Shown here: positions 1 to 11,979 of the stretch, piece by piece
Layout of the letters: every line of letters begins with the position of its first letter
Numbering within the stretch: the first letter of the stretch is position 1
NCBI GenBank assembly: GCA_018398575.1
Contig: JAGTXZ010000024.1
Coordinates: 620,001 to 684,000, forward strand
Reading direction: 5' to 3'
From: Ampelomyces quisqualis
Lineage: Eukaryota > Ascomycota > Dothideomycetes > Pleosporales > Phaeosphaeriaceae
Length of the DNA: 64,000 bases
The notes under the pieces: model-generated
Databases searched by the model: none
The model's input: the letters and a program-made list of their open reading frames with translations, nothing else
What the model was told of the DNA's origin: nothing
Translations under genes and position numbers: made by a program

Positions 1-1945
1 TTAAAGCCTATTATATTAACACTAGTTAGCAGATAAGAGAAGTTCTATTAGATTTTATACTCTTGCGTAGGCAGCACACTAGGGTTTCTATAGCATCTAA
101 TCTTATGTAGGTACTTAAAAACACAAAAACATTAAAAAGATTACTAGCAGTTACCTGCAATAACGCTTTAAATAACAGTACCTTTAGCAGAAGCCTAGAA
201 AGCAATCTTGCTAATAAGAGAGTTTCTTAGAACGCAAAGAAAAACACTATACTATGCCTAGCCTATATTATTAACCTAGTAGTGCAGGACATAATAGCCT
301 ACCTAAGGCTAACAGCCTTACTTAAGATTAAAGAGGCTTAGCAGCTGTAACGCTATTACGTTTACTAGATTAATAATAGTATATTAGTGCCTAACTCCTT
401 GCAAAAGGTATGTTACACTCTTTATTATAATTCTTTATTACGCACTAAGCTTCTCTAGATCTAGGCAATTTGTATTGCTATTAATTTATCTCCTTAATGT
501 TTTAAACAATTTCTAAAGGTACAATCTAATGTACTGCCAAAAAATTAACTCTGTGTAATTTAAGATATTAAGACTAGGTAGAATTTAACCTATAATATGT
601 GTAAGCGCGCCTGCTCTCTAGCTACTTATATTAACAAGTGGCTAGAGTAAGAGATTACACTTAATTAGGCCCTGTAAGGTAGCAGCAGTAATTTACAGGA
701 TAATAACACAGTTACAGACTTTAAGAACCTTAAAAGGCTTTAGCTAGCACCTGCTAAGTAGTTACACCTTAGGGTAATAACACGTATACTAGTAAACTTT
801 AAAACAGCTACTAATAGTATTAGTAAAAGTAACACACCTTAGGCCCTATACATCTAGTTAATGTATAACTAACTTTTTAACTTCTTAGATTAAATAACAA
901 CTAAGCTATCTAACAAGAAGGATAAGACTAGCTATTATAAGGAGTAGCTAGCTGTAGTAAAGGCAGTAGTAGAGAAAGGCAAGAAGAAGTTGTTAAAGTA
1001 TTATTTACGCACAGATAAGAAACAAGGATATCTTTATAACGTTACAACTGTTATTAATCTATCTTAGAAGCTTACTACATATAAGGTAAGAACTATGTTT
1101 ATTACACATGTTTATTACAGCGCACTGCTAATAACACCTAGAGTAATATATAGAAACTAGACTTTAAACATATATACTAGCGTTAGTTCTTAGACTACAT
1201 TAATTAATATAAAAACAACTCTGCAGTAACAAATAGAGACTGTACTCTAGTTTGTCCTTTGCAACTACAGCGTCTACCTAAACACTAGTAGTTTAGAAGG
1301 CCTTTCTTCTAAATAACACAGTCTAGTAGGTTAAGCGCTAATATCTCTTATAAAACTAACGCAAGTATTAGACTACTCTATACAGAAGCTTTCTACTACC
1401 TTAGCACTTCTCTAACTAGTAAGAAAGATAAAGAAGAGTTATTAAATATACTTATCTAGTAGCAGGCTAATGTAGACACGTACCTACGCCTAGCCTAGGT
1501 AGCTAAAGACGTACTAGCTATACAGCTTGCAGAAGTTAGAGTTAAGCGCTTGTTTAATACTATAAGAAACGTTCTAGAAGATTAACAGCACAGGCTTAGA
1601 GCAGAAATAATCTAGAAGATTATAGTTGTAAAACACGCTATTACTAAGAAGGATGTATAACTAAACTGTTCTACACTATAATTACTAACTGCAGGATCCT
1701 AACACAGCGCTAAGAGTGTCTAGGATCTACTTAAGCTTTTAGGTTCTATTAATTTTGCTAGTCTAACTAGCTCTAGAATCTAACGTTTTAAGGATTAGAC
1801 AAGTAATAAGGAGCAGGAGGGTAATAGAGAAGATAATATTAGGGAATCTGCAACGCCTTTATATAGTGCACTACTCTAGACTCCTTAGTATAAGCAGCGC
1901 CTACAGAGGAAGAGATTAAGGCCTTCTTGTTTCTTAGACTAGTAA
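1..1945 (+). pseudogene. hAT transposase remnant, 5' end outside window
   Basis: Plus-sense remnant of a hAT-superfamily transposase, the nuclear enzyme that cuts and pastes hAT DNA elements. Reading through stops, an early segment near 147-183 gives VTCNNALNNSTF, followed near 255-300 by a CLAYIINLVVQD-like stretch; both resemble the conserved catalytic-core blocks of fungal hAT proteins. Near 1470-1660 the translation ANVDTYLRLA...AIQLAEVRVKRLFNT resembles the C-terminal dimerisation domain, which normally has a short SxGxxxERxF-type core. A charged tail runs to about 1943. There are many TAG/TAA stops and no intact frame. The N-terminus lies outside the window and no terminal inverted repeat was found. 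Confidence 0.8.
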
Positions 1946-2184
1946 GTGTAATAAAAAAATGTAATAAATAGTAGCTCTTAACTATCTAAAACAACCTTAG
2001 TTAAAAACTATAATAAATATCTATAATAAGCAGATTATAAAGCTAATTAAACAGCTGCAAGATTAGACTATTTCTATAATAACCTTATTTTAGAATACAC
2101 GCTAAAATAAACTTATTTCTTTTGCTCTACTTTACTCTTAAGTAATATACTTGTTACAGGCGTTAGATTAGAGGCGCTGCACAA

Positions 2185-2361
2185 GTATAACCCTATAGCA
2201 GGTACTCTAACTAAACTAACAACCTAACCTTAACACCCTAAGCTGTATACTCTAACCTAAACCCTACACTAGCCCCTATATAACCTAAACCCTACTCTAA
2301 CCCCCTTGTGCTTAACCCTAACCTAACCCCTACCTATAAGTAGGTACCCTAAACCTATTTA
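2185..2361. repeat. Degenerate telomere-like CCCTAA-rich tract
   Basis: About 170 bp dense in CCCTAA/CCTAAC words (for example AACCCTAACCTAACCCC near 2315-2332), the C-rich strand of the TTAGGG-type repeat used by most filamentous ascomycetes. The units are imperfect and separated by unrelated bases, so this is a degenerate interstitial tract, not a live telomere. It lies just downstream of the hAT remnant. It could be a captured telomere fragment or chance C/T-rich sequence. Confidence 0.45.
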
Positions 2362-2379
2362 CCAGCGTAGTTTAGAAAG

Positions 2380-4035
2380 CTGTTTGCTAAGCCTAAGGTT
2401 GCTAAGAGAATTTTGCTAGCTCTCTAAACTCTTCTAATAACTCCTCTACTGCCCTTGCCTAACGCTACTACTCTAGCTACAATTAATAGGCTTCTTTAGC
2501 AGCTTAAATACGCGTTGCTCTAAAATTCTTACCTACATAGTTCTATTCTGCGTCTATTATACTTACCTATTACTATTACTTTAGAGTCTAGTAATAAGTT
2601 CTATAATGCAGCATAGTTAATCTCTAGAGTTTTACTTAGTTTCTCTAATAATAGCTTAGGCTTTCTTAACAGCAACCTAGGCTTCTCTAACAACAACTTA
2701 GGCTTTCCTAAGTTGTCTATTAAAGTTCTAGCAACTCCCTAGGCTCTTAGTAAGCTAGCTAAGACTTAGGGCATAAGTAATAACAAGCTTTAAGCTTAGA
2801 TAGCCTAGCATTACACACTAACTCTAACAGCCTTTCTGCCTGCCCTTTAGTCTGTTACTTAGACATCTTTTACAAAACTAATCTTCTCTAGCTATTGTAG
2901 CAATAAGACTTCTAAGCTTTACATCTATAAGAAGGTTACTTCCTCTTATAATACTATCTATAACTAGCGTAAGCAGATATTAAATATCTTATTAGCTGTT
3001 TTAAACAAATTTATTTGTAGTCTTAGTAATATTATTTAGTTAAATTACTATTAAGGTTATTACTTAGCTCTAGCACATGCTTTTTAAGGTTAAAACTAAC
3101 AGAGAAAACTTTCTCCTACTGCTTATTAACTGCGCTCTATCTTCTAAGCTTATAAAAAAGAGTAGATGTATACTAGCTATTTAGTTTAACTCCTTTAACA
3201 TAAAGACTAATAGAATCTTAGTTAAGGATTACTTCTACTTAGGTATAGGCCGCAACTTTCTTAAGGACAACCTAGCTACACTTATTCTATATTACAGTTA
3301 GTCTACCTACACATACCTAGACCTAAGCTAGTATAATATTTAGCCTTATAGCTACTGCTTAAAAGGTAATTGCAAATACGCTTTTAGCAAGTATTATAGT
3401 GTTATCTATAATAGTAAGCAGCTGCTCTATAGTGCTTGCACTAACTACTTCTACAACATAAGCTTTTAGGCTTGTTCTTACATAGGTAAGTTGCTAAGTT
3501 CTATTTAGAAATACTTTCTTTAGAATCTTATTTAGAATTGCGCTAACATTGTAGTAACTTAGGTAATTTAAAGTAATTTGTTAATTAAAATAGCCTTAAC
3601 GCTTGCAACATTCTACTAACGCTGCCTATTCTTACTCTATAGAGTGTTAAGAAATATGTGTCTTACTCTTAGTTTTTTGTTTTAACCTGCTAGGCTACTA
3701 TAAGGTTTAATTAGAGTTTGTTTGTTTAGGGTAGGCTGCTGCGCAATACAGCTAATAACAAGAGCTATTATAGTAGAAGGTCTTGCGTAACTAAAGAGCT
3801 TCTAGAGCTCTCTAATAACAGTAACTCTAATTTTAATCCTAGTTAGGCTATTAAACTAGGTTCTAAATCTAAGTCTAAAGATAAGGCTAGTAAGTCTATA
3901 GATACTGTTGCTAAGAATGCTATTAATAATAGAGATAAGACAGAGGTTAACGTTAATATACCTATTAATGCTAGCAATAATGCTACTGCTTCTTCTAAAG
4001 CTTTAGTATATTTAGAAGTTTAGGCTTAAATGCCT
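2380..4035 (+). pseudogene. Unidentified plus-sense ORF, Cys-rich middle and Ser/Lys-rich tail
   Basis: I do not recognise this gene. Reading through stops there are an N-terminal part with a heptapeptide repeat (2641-2703), a Cys-rich stretch near 3345-3480 (CLKGNCKYAF then ACTNYFYN then ACSYIG), and a C-terminal region (about 3740-4020) nearly free of stops and rich in Ser, Lys, Asn and Ala. It ends where Gypsy A begins on the opposite strand, so the two are convergent. That places it where chromovirus E and Gypsy D carry an antisense ORF, so it may belong to Gypsy A. The domain type is not established. Confidence 0.4.
2641..2703 (+). repeat. Three 21-bp in-frame repeats (heptapeptide)
   Basis: Three consecutive 21-bp units encode FSNNSLG, FLNSNLG and FSNNNLG inside the unidentified ORF. 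The period is a multiple of three, and the sequence differences keep the Asn/Leu-Gly pattern, which fits a coding repeat. Confidence 0.6.
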
Positions 4036-7000
4036 TGTAGCGTAGCGCTAATATAGCTTCTAAATAGTAAATATATAGGCTAGTTTTAATAGTATTAGTT
4101 CTAATAGCTAGTAGGATTATTGTAAATTGCATCTGTTGTGTACCTTTCTTTACTATCTAATTTTGTTCTTATAGATGCTTTAAAGCTATTCTAACAACTT
4201 TATATTTAGATCTGTTAAAGTTTAGGTTTTTTATAATGCGTACTCTAATAGCCCTTTGGCGCGTCTCTGCTAATTGTTCTAAATCTAAATTTTTATCCTT
4301 ATCTACCTTAGTAGCGTTCTTAAGCCTCTTAGAGCACTAGCGCGCTACTAATTCTCTTACTAGTTGTAGAATGTCCTGCCTATAGCTAGGGCGCGCCTAG
4401 TCTTTAGTCTTGTTAGTAGATAGGCTCTAGTTAATAAGCTTTAGTTCTATTTTAGTGCGCTAATAGAACTTCTTTAACCTGTTACCTAGCGTGTAGCTTT
4501 AAAATAGTGCTCTATTAAGCTTCTTAAGGTTGTACTAGCTCTTCTTTCTAACCTTATATATTCTAAATAGCCCTTGCTATTTTAGAAGAAACTTACTAAG
4601 CACTAATTAGTTGTTATTATAGTAGGAATCTCTTAGTAACACTAGGTCGCTAATCTTTAGTTTGTCTGCTCTAGTAACACTGTTCTTATTAAAGTAGTCC
4701 TTGTTATTATTTCTTAGTTAGATTGTTCTAGCAATAGACTCTTGCAATCTAATATCTCTCTTTTTAAATTAATAAGCTCTTATAGCTAAGAGTAAGGCTG
4801 TATTAGTTACTTCTTTCTAGGGTAAAGTCTGCTAGGTTAGTATACACAATTTAACAGGCAGTACGTGCTTGCAACTATATATAAGAAATACTAGAGTCTT
4901 TCTAGTTGTACGCTTAACACTAGTCTAATTAGCCTACAGAACGTAGTCTAAGTAGTTAACTTATATCCTACTAAGCTTCTTTAAGGCATCTACTATTAGC
5001 GCGTGTCCTTATTTAATTAAACCTTAACCCTATAGATAATAGGCGCTAGCTACTACTCTATAGATTCTAAATTGCTGTTGCAGGTTAATTAGTAGATGCT
5101 TGTTTTAAAGGCCTCTATTAACTAAAATATTAAGTAGTAGGCTCTATTAGCAGAAGACTTTTCTTTCTTAAAACTTAACAATAGATGCTAAGTCTGCGTT
5201 TAATAGGGCTTTAGCTTTAGCCTACTGCGTTGTAGTATATTAGGCTACTGCAAGAAACTTCTTACCTCTAGCTAAAGGCATATAGACTACATCTATTAAT
5301 ATCTAGCTAAAGAGTATAGTTAGAGAGATTGTTAGCTAGAGTTTCTCTTAAACTGTTGCTAAGGCGTGTACTTAACACTCTAGGCATAACTTAACGTAGG
5401 ACTTAATATCCTTATATTGTCTTTCCTAATAATAACGCGCCTATACCTTACGCTATATACTTTTCTTTTTTAAGTAGCCTAATTTATTATATATAGCTTG
5501 AATAATAGCTAAACGTTTATTAGGTTTGTTTACAATTTACTTGGTAGGCGCTCTCTAGTTAGCATTAAGAATAGGTACTTCTTTCTTACTGTTAATTTAA
5601 GTGCTCTTCTTGTAAACTTTTTTATTTTAGCTCTTAAAAGACTATTAGGCTAACAGTAGAATAGAATCTAATAAGCCTAAGCCTAAGACTCTTTGCTATA
5701 GGCTTTATCTAGTAGGTTTTCCTTAAAACTAACGTTAGCCTTACATACTCTATAACGTAGATTGCATGCGCGCAGCTATAGGGCAGTAGTAAGCTATACT
5801 AAATTTAAATAAGCGTTAATAAAATCCTTAATATCCTTCTTCTACTTCTTAGGTAGCTCCTATCCTAGCTTCTTAGGTCTTCTTAAAAGGGCGTTAGCTA
5901 CTACATTTTTCTTGCCTTTAATATAGACTATATTAAATTCCTATATATTAAGAAGTGCTAGCTACTATATAATAAGAGCTTCTAGTAAGTTAGTTGCACT
6001 TTACTAAAGCTGTGCAACTAGAGTCTTTGCATCTATTTCTATAATAAACTCTACTCTATACAAGTAGGTCTAAAACTTCTTTAGCGCTAGGAGTAGGGCT
6101 TTATATTTGTATTTTCCTAAGTCCTTATTTTGTTTAGAGTTAGACTAAACTCTACTTTTGTACTAGATAGGGTGCTAACAACCCTTTAGATCTAGCTGCA
6201 TAAGAACTGCGCCTTAACTCTTTTTGCTACTATTAATAGAAATAACAATTAGAAGTAACAGCTTATTATAATAGATAAAGACTAGTGCTAGCGTAGAGTA
6301 TAGCGCGTGTTTTAGTTTGTCTATTGCGCTTTGTTGTTCTAAAGACTATTTAAAGAGCGTGTTCTTACGTAGCAGGCAGAATAGTAGCTCTAAAATAATA
6401 GCAAAACGCTTAATCTATACTCTGTAATACACATATATACTAATAAACATTTTAACATCCTTTTAGTCTCTATAGAGTAGCTAGAAGAGTATTTTCTTAA
6501 TTTTCTTATAGTTAGGATATCAGCTAGTAGCGTTAACACAATAACCTACTACAACTATAGACTTATAACAGAAGTCTAATTTATAGCCTAATATTATAGC
6601 TTCTGCGCGCTTAATGTCTGCTAATACAGCGTCTATATTGCAGAGGTGTTCTACAACGTATTTTCTAATACCTAGTTTAATCTCTATTCTGTTATAGTAG
6701 GACTTTAGTCTCTTAATGCAAATATTATCTAAGTAAAGCCTACAGTATTCTAGAATACAATCTTAGTATATCTTAGTTATAACGCGTATAAATTTAGCAA
6801 CTAAATTTGTTGTTCCTATAAGTAGCATACACTAGCGTACTAGCTGAATAGGTGTATAGAACGCTATTACGTCTTAGAAGTTCTTATACAGCTCTACTTA
6901 GTTATATCCTAAGAAGAAGTTAAGTAAGTTTATAATTACGCAACTAGCAAAATCTTCTACAAATTTATCTAGATTAGGTAGTAAGTTTGCGTTGCAAATT

Positions 7001-7620
7001 ATAACTTTGTTAATCTTCTATGTGTTGTTAATAAGTTAATATTCTTTGTCTTTATTAGCTACTAGAAACTATAGGTTTTAGTACTAGCTTCTGTATCGTT
7101 TAAGAGCCTCTTAGTTAATACGTTTCTATACTATTTTAACTACTACTTCTCTAAGTTTTTAGAGGATAGGGAACTAATTAGCTTGCTACGCCTTATAAGA
7201 AATAGTGTTAATTTTAATTGGGAGTACTACCTTATAGCTAACTTGTTCTAATTTACTAAAGTCCTAGGCTAGGGCAGCTTCTTATTAGTATAGTAGCTTC
7301 TCTAGCATAGCTTGTTCTTATAGAAGTAAGTCTAGAGAGATCTTTATCTTTAACAAGCGTTTAGGCGTAAGCCTTATGCCTCTAGGGAACTTTGCGTATT
7401 ATAGCTTAAAGTAGCGTAAGAATAGAGCGTTCTTCTTGTTTAGTACTTGTTAAATGCGCGTACGCCCTTTCTAATCTTTATGCCTACTAATATCTCTTAG
7501 GGCCTATCTTAAGTTATCTACTAGCTAGACCTTTTAAGCTTTTTACTTGTGTAAAGTACTAACATTAAAGAAAATGTTATTTAATTCTAGATTAGTTGTG
7601 CGCTTTAGCTAAATTGTTAT
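4036..7620 (-). pseudogene. Gypsy A pol: reverse transcriptase, RNase H, integrase
   Basis: Minus-strand Ty3/Gypsy pol. Reverse transcriptase copies element RNA; the active-site box reads YLDNICIK at 6712-6735, where YLDDI is expected. Downstream, RNase H is recognised from VGYCV..., then YRVEFIIEIDAKTLVAQL and VVANALLRRP near 5870-6100. Integrase follows: zinc-finger-like YVKLCLEC near 5380, core IDVVYMPLARGKKFLAVA near 5280, SAYYLQGQGLIERGH-like block near 5010, and a C-terminal part ending GNRLKKFY near 4490. A basic extension runs to about 4060. Most TAG/TAA stops match expected Gln or Trp. The order RT-RNase H-integrase defines Gypsy. Confidence 0.9.
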
Positions 7621-10600
7621 TACTTTAACAGGTAGCTTCTTCTTACTAGTTGTTTTACTAAGCTCTTGCTCTTAGAAGCTCTTAGCACTAATATTAATCC
7701 TAAGACTCTAAGGGAGCTGCCTTACAACACTCGCTATAATATTTTAAGAGTAGTAGCCTACGCTGTTGCTAACAAGCATATACATTCTATTACTATTACT
7801 AATAATAATAGATCTGTTAGGCCCTGCGCCTATAGTGCCTACACCTAGCTACTAGAAGAACTGTGTTTCTAAGAAAATAATTAGTAATAAAGATTTTTGT
7901 AAAAGCTACTCTATTGCTAACTTTATTACTAGCTAATCCTTGCTTAGAGTACTAGAGTCTACTTAAAGCTGTGTTAAGTTTATTTAATAGTTCTAGTCTA
8001 GCTGTGCAACAGGTTTAGATAGGAGTAAAACGCTAGCAATTACACTCCCCTAACGTTTCCTACAAGAGGCCTAGAGTAGAGTCCTAGCGCGTGAATCTAA
8101 TTGCCTCTTGTGTACACAAATCTTATACTGTGTTTACTATTCTTACTAAAGATTTAGTAGTAAGTTAGCCTATTAGTAGTGTACTTAATTCTGGCTTAAG
8201 CGTCTGTTAAAAAAGAATTACCTAGGATAATTAGGTTTGTGCACTTCTTAAGGATAAAGAAGCTAATGCAGATTTTAATCCTCCTAATAGTAATAGGTAC
8301 TCTCTATACAATGCCTAAGAACCCTTTAGTTAAACTGTTTGCTACTACTATTTTTACAGTTCTTATACTTTTTAGCAGAAACGTAATTAGAAGTATAGCT
8401 TGTTTTGCTGTTTCTCTTGTTATAGTATTAAGCTTTGCGCTAGAGTTAATAAAGCTAAGAAACTAGGTCCTCTTAATATCAATAGGTACTTTTAGGCACT
8501 CTTTCCTAAGGTGCTCTACGCCTAAGGCTTAATTATACTCTCTCTAACAGTAAGTAGGCTTGCAAAAGTCCTTATTAGTAGTAAGCTTAAGGCCTAGTTC
8601 TTTATTACGTTAGATGTGCCTTTTAATCTAGCTAATCTCTAGATCTAACAAGTGTTTAGCATTAATACTAAAGCACTTACTTACTTTTCTGTTTACTACC
8701 TTAACTAGCACGTAGTCTAGAAGTAAGCCTTAGGTTAGCAAGTTAACACTAGCGCTTATAGTAGGTTAGTTTCTATCCAAGTCTTTATTAGCGCTTTTAA
8801 CTATTGTGTAGCTTATTAGAGTAACTAAAAGGTTCTTAAACTTAGCTAGCGTGTAGCTTAATTAGAACAGTTTTTTCTTAACCTCTAGCATATTGCTAAT
8901 AACAGTCTTAAGCAGTAATAGAACTAGAGTGTTAAGAATATACTAGATAACTAATTAAGCGTTAGCCTTAAACTTCTAGACTAGCTACTACTTCTTTAGG
9001 TTCTTTTCCTTTTGCTCTACTACGTAGGTAGGCTTTAACAGCCCTTTAGTTAGTTAAGTAACATCCTCTATTTCTATATCTTCTAATCTATTGTTGCTTG
9101 CAAATTAAACTAAGTAGTCTTAGCCTAGCTTCTTACTTATAAAGTAGCTGTTATTTCTATCTCTGTAACCTTTTGAGTGCAGGATCCTATTAACTAGTTT
9201 CTAAGGTAGTTTCTAAACCCAAATCTAACTATATACAGGCTAACTGTTACTACACTTTACTTAGTTTTAGCTAATAACTACAGCTAATACTAAGCTGCTG
9301 TTAGCAAGGAGTTTCTTAAATTTAGTTATAGAGTAGTCTAATATGTCCTAATACTTGTTGCAGTTTGCTTTTAACAACGCTTCTAAGGTGTTAAGTACTA
9401 ACTATATAGAGACTGCGTTGTTCTTAATAGGAATAGAAGGACTAGATCTGCCTATAAACTTAGATTTAACCTTAAGAAGGTTAACGTTACGTTTTAGAAA
9501 GCGCCTCTTAATCTTAGCTAAAATAGTCTTAGCCTATTATGCGTTGCTAAGGCTAGTAACTTAGATCTATAGGTTGTTAAGTGTCTCCTATTAGAGCATG
9601 TTGCGTTTGTTAAGGAAGCACTAGCTATTAGTAATAAAGCCTCTTAGTGTTAGGCAGTTCTGCTTTAAATGCCTAGTCTTATTACAAACCTAACAGTTTA
9701 TCTTAAAGCTACTTAGTAGTCTTCTACTAGGACGTTTCTGCTAGTAACTCTAATTGTTTTTTAAGTAGCTGTAGCTCTAGCTGTTACGCTAATAGTTGTT
9801 ATTCCTCTGTACTTACTACTGTTGCCTATAGTTCTAATAGCTCTAGTTCTATAAGGTTAGCTAAGGCATATATAGTTAGAAGGCTCCTAATTATTCTTTA
9901 GTTTATTTATAAACTAAAGCGTAGATAAGTAGATTATTTATAAGCTCTGCTTTGCAAGAAGTCTATTACATACTCTATAGATACTGCTTAATAGTTATTT
10001 AGTTAAGCCTAAGCTACAGTATCTTATCTATAAGATTATCTACTTTGTTCTTTGTAGGCGCTGCGCTAAAAGAAGCTTACTTGCGCTAGTTCTTAGATAG
10101 AGTGCTTTTTATTAGCAACTAAAAAGTAGAAAGTTAAAAGTTTATTCTTAGCTTAATTCTAGGTTTAAAGTTATTTTGTTAAAGTAGGGCTAATAGTTAT
10201 TTAGCTAGTAGTTCTACTTTAAACTCTACCTCTAGTTTAAAGGCTCTTATAGCTTCTACTAGATTTAACATACGTACTTCTTTCTCTACCTCTAGGCGCT
10301 TTGCTAGGTAGTTTTAGATCTTTTTGTACTTAAAGTCCTTTAGAGTGTTAGTTTTTAGGCTAAAACTCTCTAGAATCTTTGTTGCGTGTTAGAGCAGCAG
10401 TCCTTTAACAAGGTAGTAGCTGCAACAGTTCTTATTAATAGTGCCTACTTTAATACACCTTTTGCTGCAGATTTAAAAGTCTTACAAATAGTCTCTAATC
10501 TTAAAGTCTAATCTTATTTAGCACTAACTTAGCTAATGTTTAAGGTACTCTACGCGCTCTTTCTATTAACCTTTATTATTATTTTTAAAGCGTTGTTAGA

Positions 10601-11720
10601 GGCTATTGTAGAGCTTTCTCTACAAGTAGTTGTCTTAGGCTTCTACATACTCTTTAGACGCTTGTATAATAGTTCTTTGTCTTAGTTTACAGTAAGCAAC
10701 TAGTCTGTTAATTATTATCTAGTCTGTAAAGCTATAGTACTTTAAGAAGTCCTTAAAGCGCTCAAGAAAGTCTGTAACGTTAGTCCTGTTAAACAACAGC
10801 ATGTTTTTTGCTAAGTAAGACAGTAACTGTGTTGTATACAATAGAAGCTACACTTAGTTAAGAGACTCTGCTAGCATCTAAAGAGCTCTTAATATTAAGT
10901 TATCTTAGCCTATACTTCTGCGCCTAGAGTGCTCTTTTAATAGCTGTTTAGTATACTTCTCTAGCGCACTACTTATATTTGCGCTAGTTTCTCTTATTAA
11001 CTCTATAGGCGTTAGTAGTAGAGCTTTCTATCTGTTAGAGTATTTAAGGTGTTAACAACTTAATATGCTATTAAGCAGTTTTGTATTGTTTTTGCGTTGC
11101 TTTTATAGGCTGCCTAAACAGTAGTTAGAGCTTATTTAAACAAACTAAAGAAGAGCAATAGCCTAGAAGACTAGAATTAAAGTTACTGCTTTGTGTAAAG
11201 TTGCTAAAAAGCTAAAGGCTTAAGCTTTTCTAATGTCTAATAGCGCTTCTGTTATAAAGTCTACTAATTTCTTCCTAATTTCTTCATACTTGCTATCTAA
11301 GCAATTTTTAGTTTCCTTTTCTTTCTAACTACCTGTTTTAATATCTTCCTTAGTCTGCTCTTAGTTATCTCTATTATCTATGCTCTAGGGCTTCTTTAGT
11401 ATACTATATACTTAGTAGAGCGCAATAACTTTGCGCTTTTGCTTAGTCTAATATAGCTTTAGCTATAGCTTACGTTTTGCTCCTTTGGCTATTACTCTAC
11501 TTTTTAAAGTCTACTTAATCTCTCTTCTAACTTAGTTCTAGTAGTAGCTAATCTAGGTACTTTAGATAGGCGTTACTCTAGGCTCTTTAGATAGGCGTTG
11601 CTCTAGATCCTATTTTCTGTTCCTCTAATCTTAGAGTACTAACTCTATGTCCTTAGAATAGATACTAATTATATTCTAGAGAGAACTGTAGTAGCTTACT
11701 AAACACTTGGTAGACTGTTA
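7621..11720 (-). pseudogene. Gypsy A gag and protease
   Basis: Minus-strand 5' part of Gypsy A. Gag, the particle protein, is recognised near 10970-9900 by a block resembling FNxTNVTDFLERFEDLxxxY...RLVAYC, then LVKGLLPQHATKILE and a Lys/Glu-rich region. A protease-like segment lies near 8470-8230 (VKIVVANSLTKGFLGIV, followed by a VPITI-type strand). Before gag, near 11300, is a charged stretch EEIRKKLVDFITEALLDIRKA. Open frames on the plus strand here are the complement of this coding sequence. No LTR was found at either end of A, so it is truncated or its LTRs have diverged beyond recognition by eye. Confidence 0.75.
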
Positions 11721-11979
11721 CGTTCCTGCAATTCTTAGGTTACAAGAACTATAGAAGAGCGTAGGTGTATGCGCAGGTGCGCAGCCTCCTAAGGCCTAGG
11801 CTAATGGAAATTTAGAGTTGTAATTGGTTGCTATATATAGTAAAGTGTTATTTACCTCTAAGGCCTATTAGATTTGATATAGAATTAAATATATTATTAT
11901 TAGGTATGTGTGTACGTTCTTAGTTGTTATTCTCTAATAGCCCTTTAGCTATTATATCTTGTCTATACCCTTAGCTATG
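11721..11979. other. Junction between Gypsy A and Gypsy B, nothing identified
   Basis: AT-rich stretch where the Gypsy A leader should meet the interrupted reverse transcriptase of Gypsy B. It may hold the 5' LTR of A, but I see no second copy to confirm it and no target-site duplication. Confidence 0.35.

Noticed and set aside
7666..7848. Open plus-strand frame of 60 codons
   Set aside because: Inside the minus-strand Gypsy A polyprotein; no independent support.
8239..8466. Open plus-strand frame of 75 codons, hydrophobic
   Set aside because: The minus strand here reads as the protease part of Gypsy A; the plus frame is its complement.
9355..9564. Open plus-strand frame of 69 codons
   Set aside because: Leu/Arg-rich complement of the Gypsy A gag-protease region; no start context or domain.
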